NCBI GenBank assembly: GCA_964292695.1 | Contig: CAXYWB010000008.1 | Coordinates: forward strand, 1 to 50,981 | DNA: 50,981 nucleotides | Origin: UPXZ01 sp018055865 | GTDB taxonomy: Bacteria; Bacteroidota; Bacteroidia; Bacteroidales; Paludibacteraceae | Direction of reading: 5' to 3' | Part shown: one piece after another, positions 50,847-50,981 of the stretch | How positions within the stretch are numbered: position 1 is the stretch's first letter | Layout of the letters: each line of letters begins with the position of its first letter | Notes under the pieces: generated by a model | What the model was told of the DNA's origin: nothing | The model's input: only the letters and a program-made list of their open reading frames with translations | Database searches by the model: none | Program-made: the position numbers and the translations under genes

Positions 50847-50981
50847 TTACACCCCCTTATTGATAGCTTCGATATAATTTAATATCTCAGTTCTGCCGGT
50901 TTTTTGCTCACTTGAAGTTAAAAAACCCGGTGGTAATTCTTCCCAGGTTTCGAGCAGTTTTTCTTCATACGCTTTCACGTT
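50847..50981 (-). CDS. C-terminal end of an unidentified gene
   Basis: The reverse strand has an open frame from the window edge to TAA at 50847, 44 codons (ending WEELPPGFLTSSEQKTGRT then EILNYIEAINKGV). Codon use and amino-acid composition look like a real protein, with amphipathic helices. It lies just upstream of the MFS gene on the same strand. I do not recognise the family from this fragment. Confidence 0.65.
   Translation of the reverse strand, partial: NVKAYEEKLLETWEELPPGFLTSSEQKTGRTEILNYIEAINKGV

Noticed and set aside
1..50981. tRNA, rRNA, CRISPR array or insertion-sequence transposase
   Set aside because: No cloverleaf with a TTCGA-type arm, no rRNA-like stretch, no regular repeat-spacer array and no transposase motif was seen on reading both strands; a covariance-model scan could still find a small RNA.

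Overview
The window reads as chromosomal DNA of a Bacteroidetes bacterium, most likely of the order Bacteroidales (something like Paludibacter or a dysgonomonad; the genus is a guess). Reasons: a complete MoxR-DUF58-Bat aerotolerance cluster, Bacteroidetes-typical families (GSCFA, DUF4293, PUR-alpha/DUF3276, long NusB, SusC-like receptor architecture), many SPII lipoproteins, poor Shine-Dalgarno use, and recurrent TAnnTTTG boxes, which match the -7 element of the Bacteroidetes primary sigma factor. No rRNA, tRNA, CRISPR array, insertion sequence or phage gene was seen.

Layout. 1-963 (-): start of a secreted subtilisin-like protease, cut by the window edge. 964-1696: AT-rich gap with a MITE-like inverted-repeat element. 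1697-10253 (+): moxR, DUF58, a BatD-like membrane protein, then batA, batB, batC, batD, batE, followed by a PAP2 phosphatase. 11093-22668 (-): aconitase, a YeiH-type transporter broken by an in-frame stop, a PEGA/SHOCT lipoprotein, a DODA-type dioxygenase, ferritin, GH53 galactanase, comB, maf, a UbiA prenyltransferase, a flavodoxin, a small membrane protein, a nitroreductase and a DUF3298 lipoprotein. 22862-26442 (+): a probable metal-handling locus (Cys/His-rich protein, TonB-dependent receptor with a His-rich loop, HMA metallochaperone, and a secreted protein with a Cys every eight residues). 26579-28616 (+): menA and a GSCFA protein. 28665-33715 (-): HIRAN and J-domain pair, hexuronate genes (SDR reductase, uxuA), threonine aldolase, PUR-alpha protein. 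34031-39911 (+): nusB, yajC, a CdaR-like protein, DUF4293, a lipoprotein MsrBA fusion, alkaline phosphatase. 39988-42311 (-): gcvT, pepT. 42600-43679 (+): a KAS III-like enzyme. 43767-48971 (-): NlpC/P60-LysM lipoprotein and an iron/cobalamin-type ABC importer with an embedded GNAT gene. 49078-50535 (-): an SLC45-type sugar transporter with a LacI-type operator upstream, then the tail of an unidentified gene.

Most of the genes are ordinary. The strongest unexplained signals are: (1) phase-locked 7-bp and 8-bp imperfect tandem arrays in the gaps between genes, each with its own unit sequence, several ending exactly at a start or stop codon; (2) the Cys-every-8-residues exported protein and its metal locus; (3) an attenuator-like leader ahead of the ABC importer; (4) an in-frame TAA splitting the YeiH-type transporter; (5) a translationally overlapping J-domain/HIRAN pair whose terminator lies inside the convergent neighbour gene. 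All calls come from reading the sequence; no database search was run.
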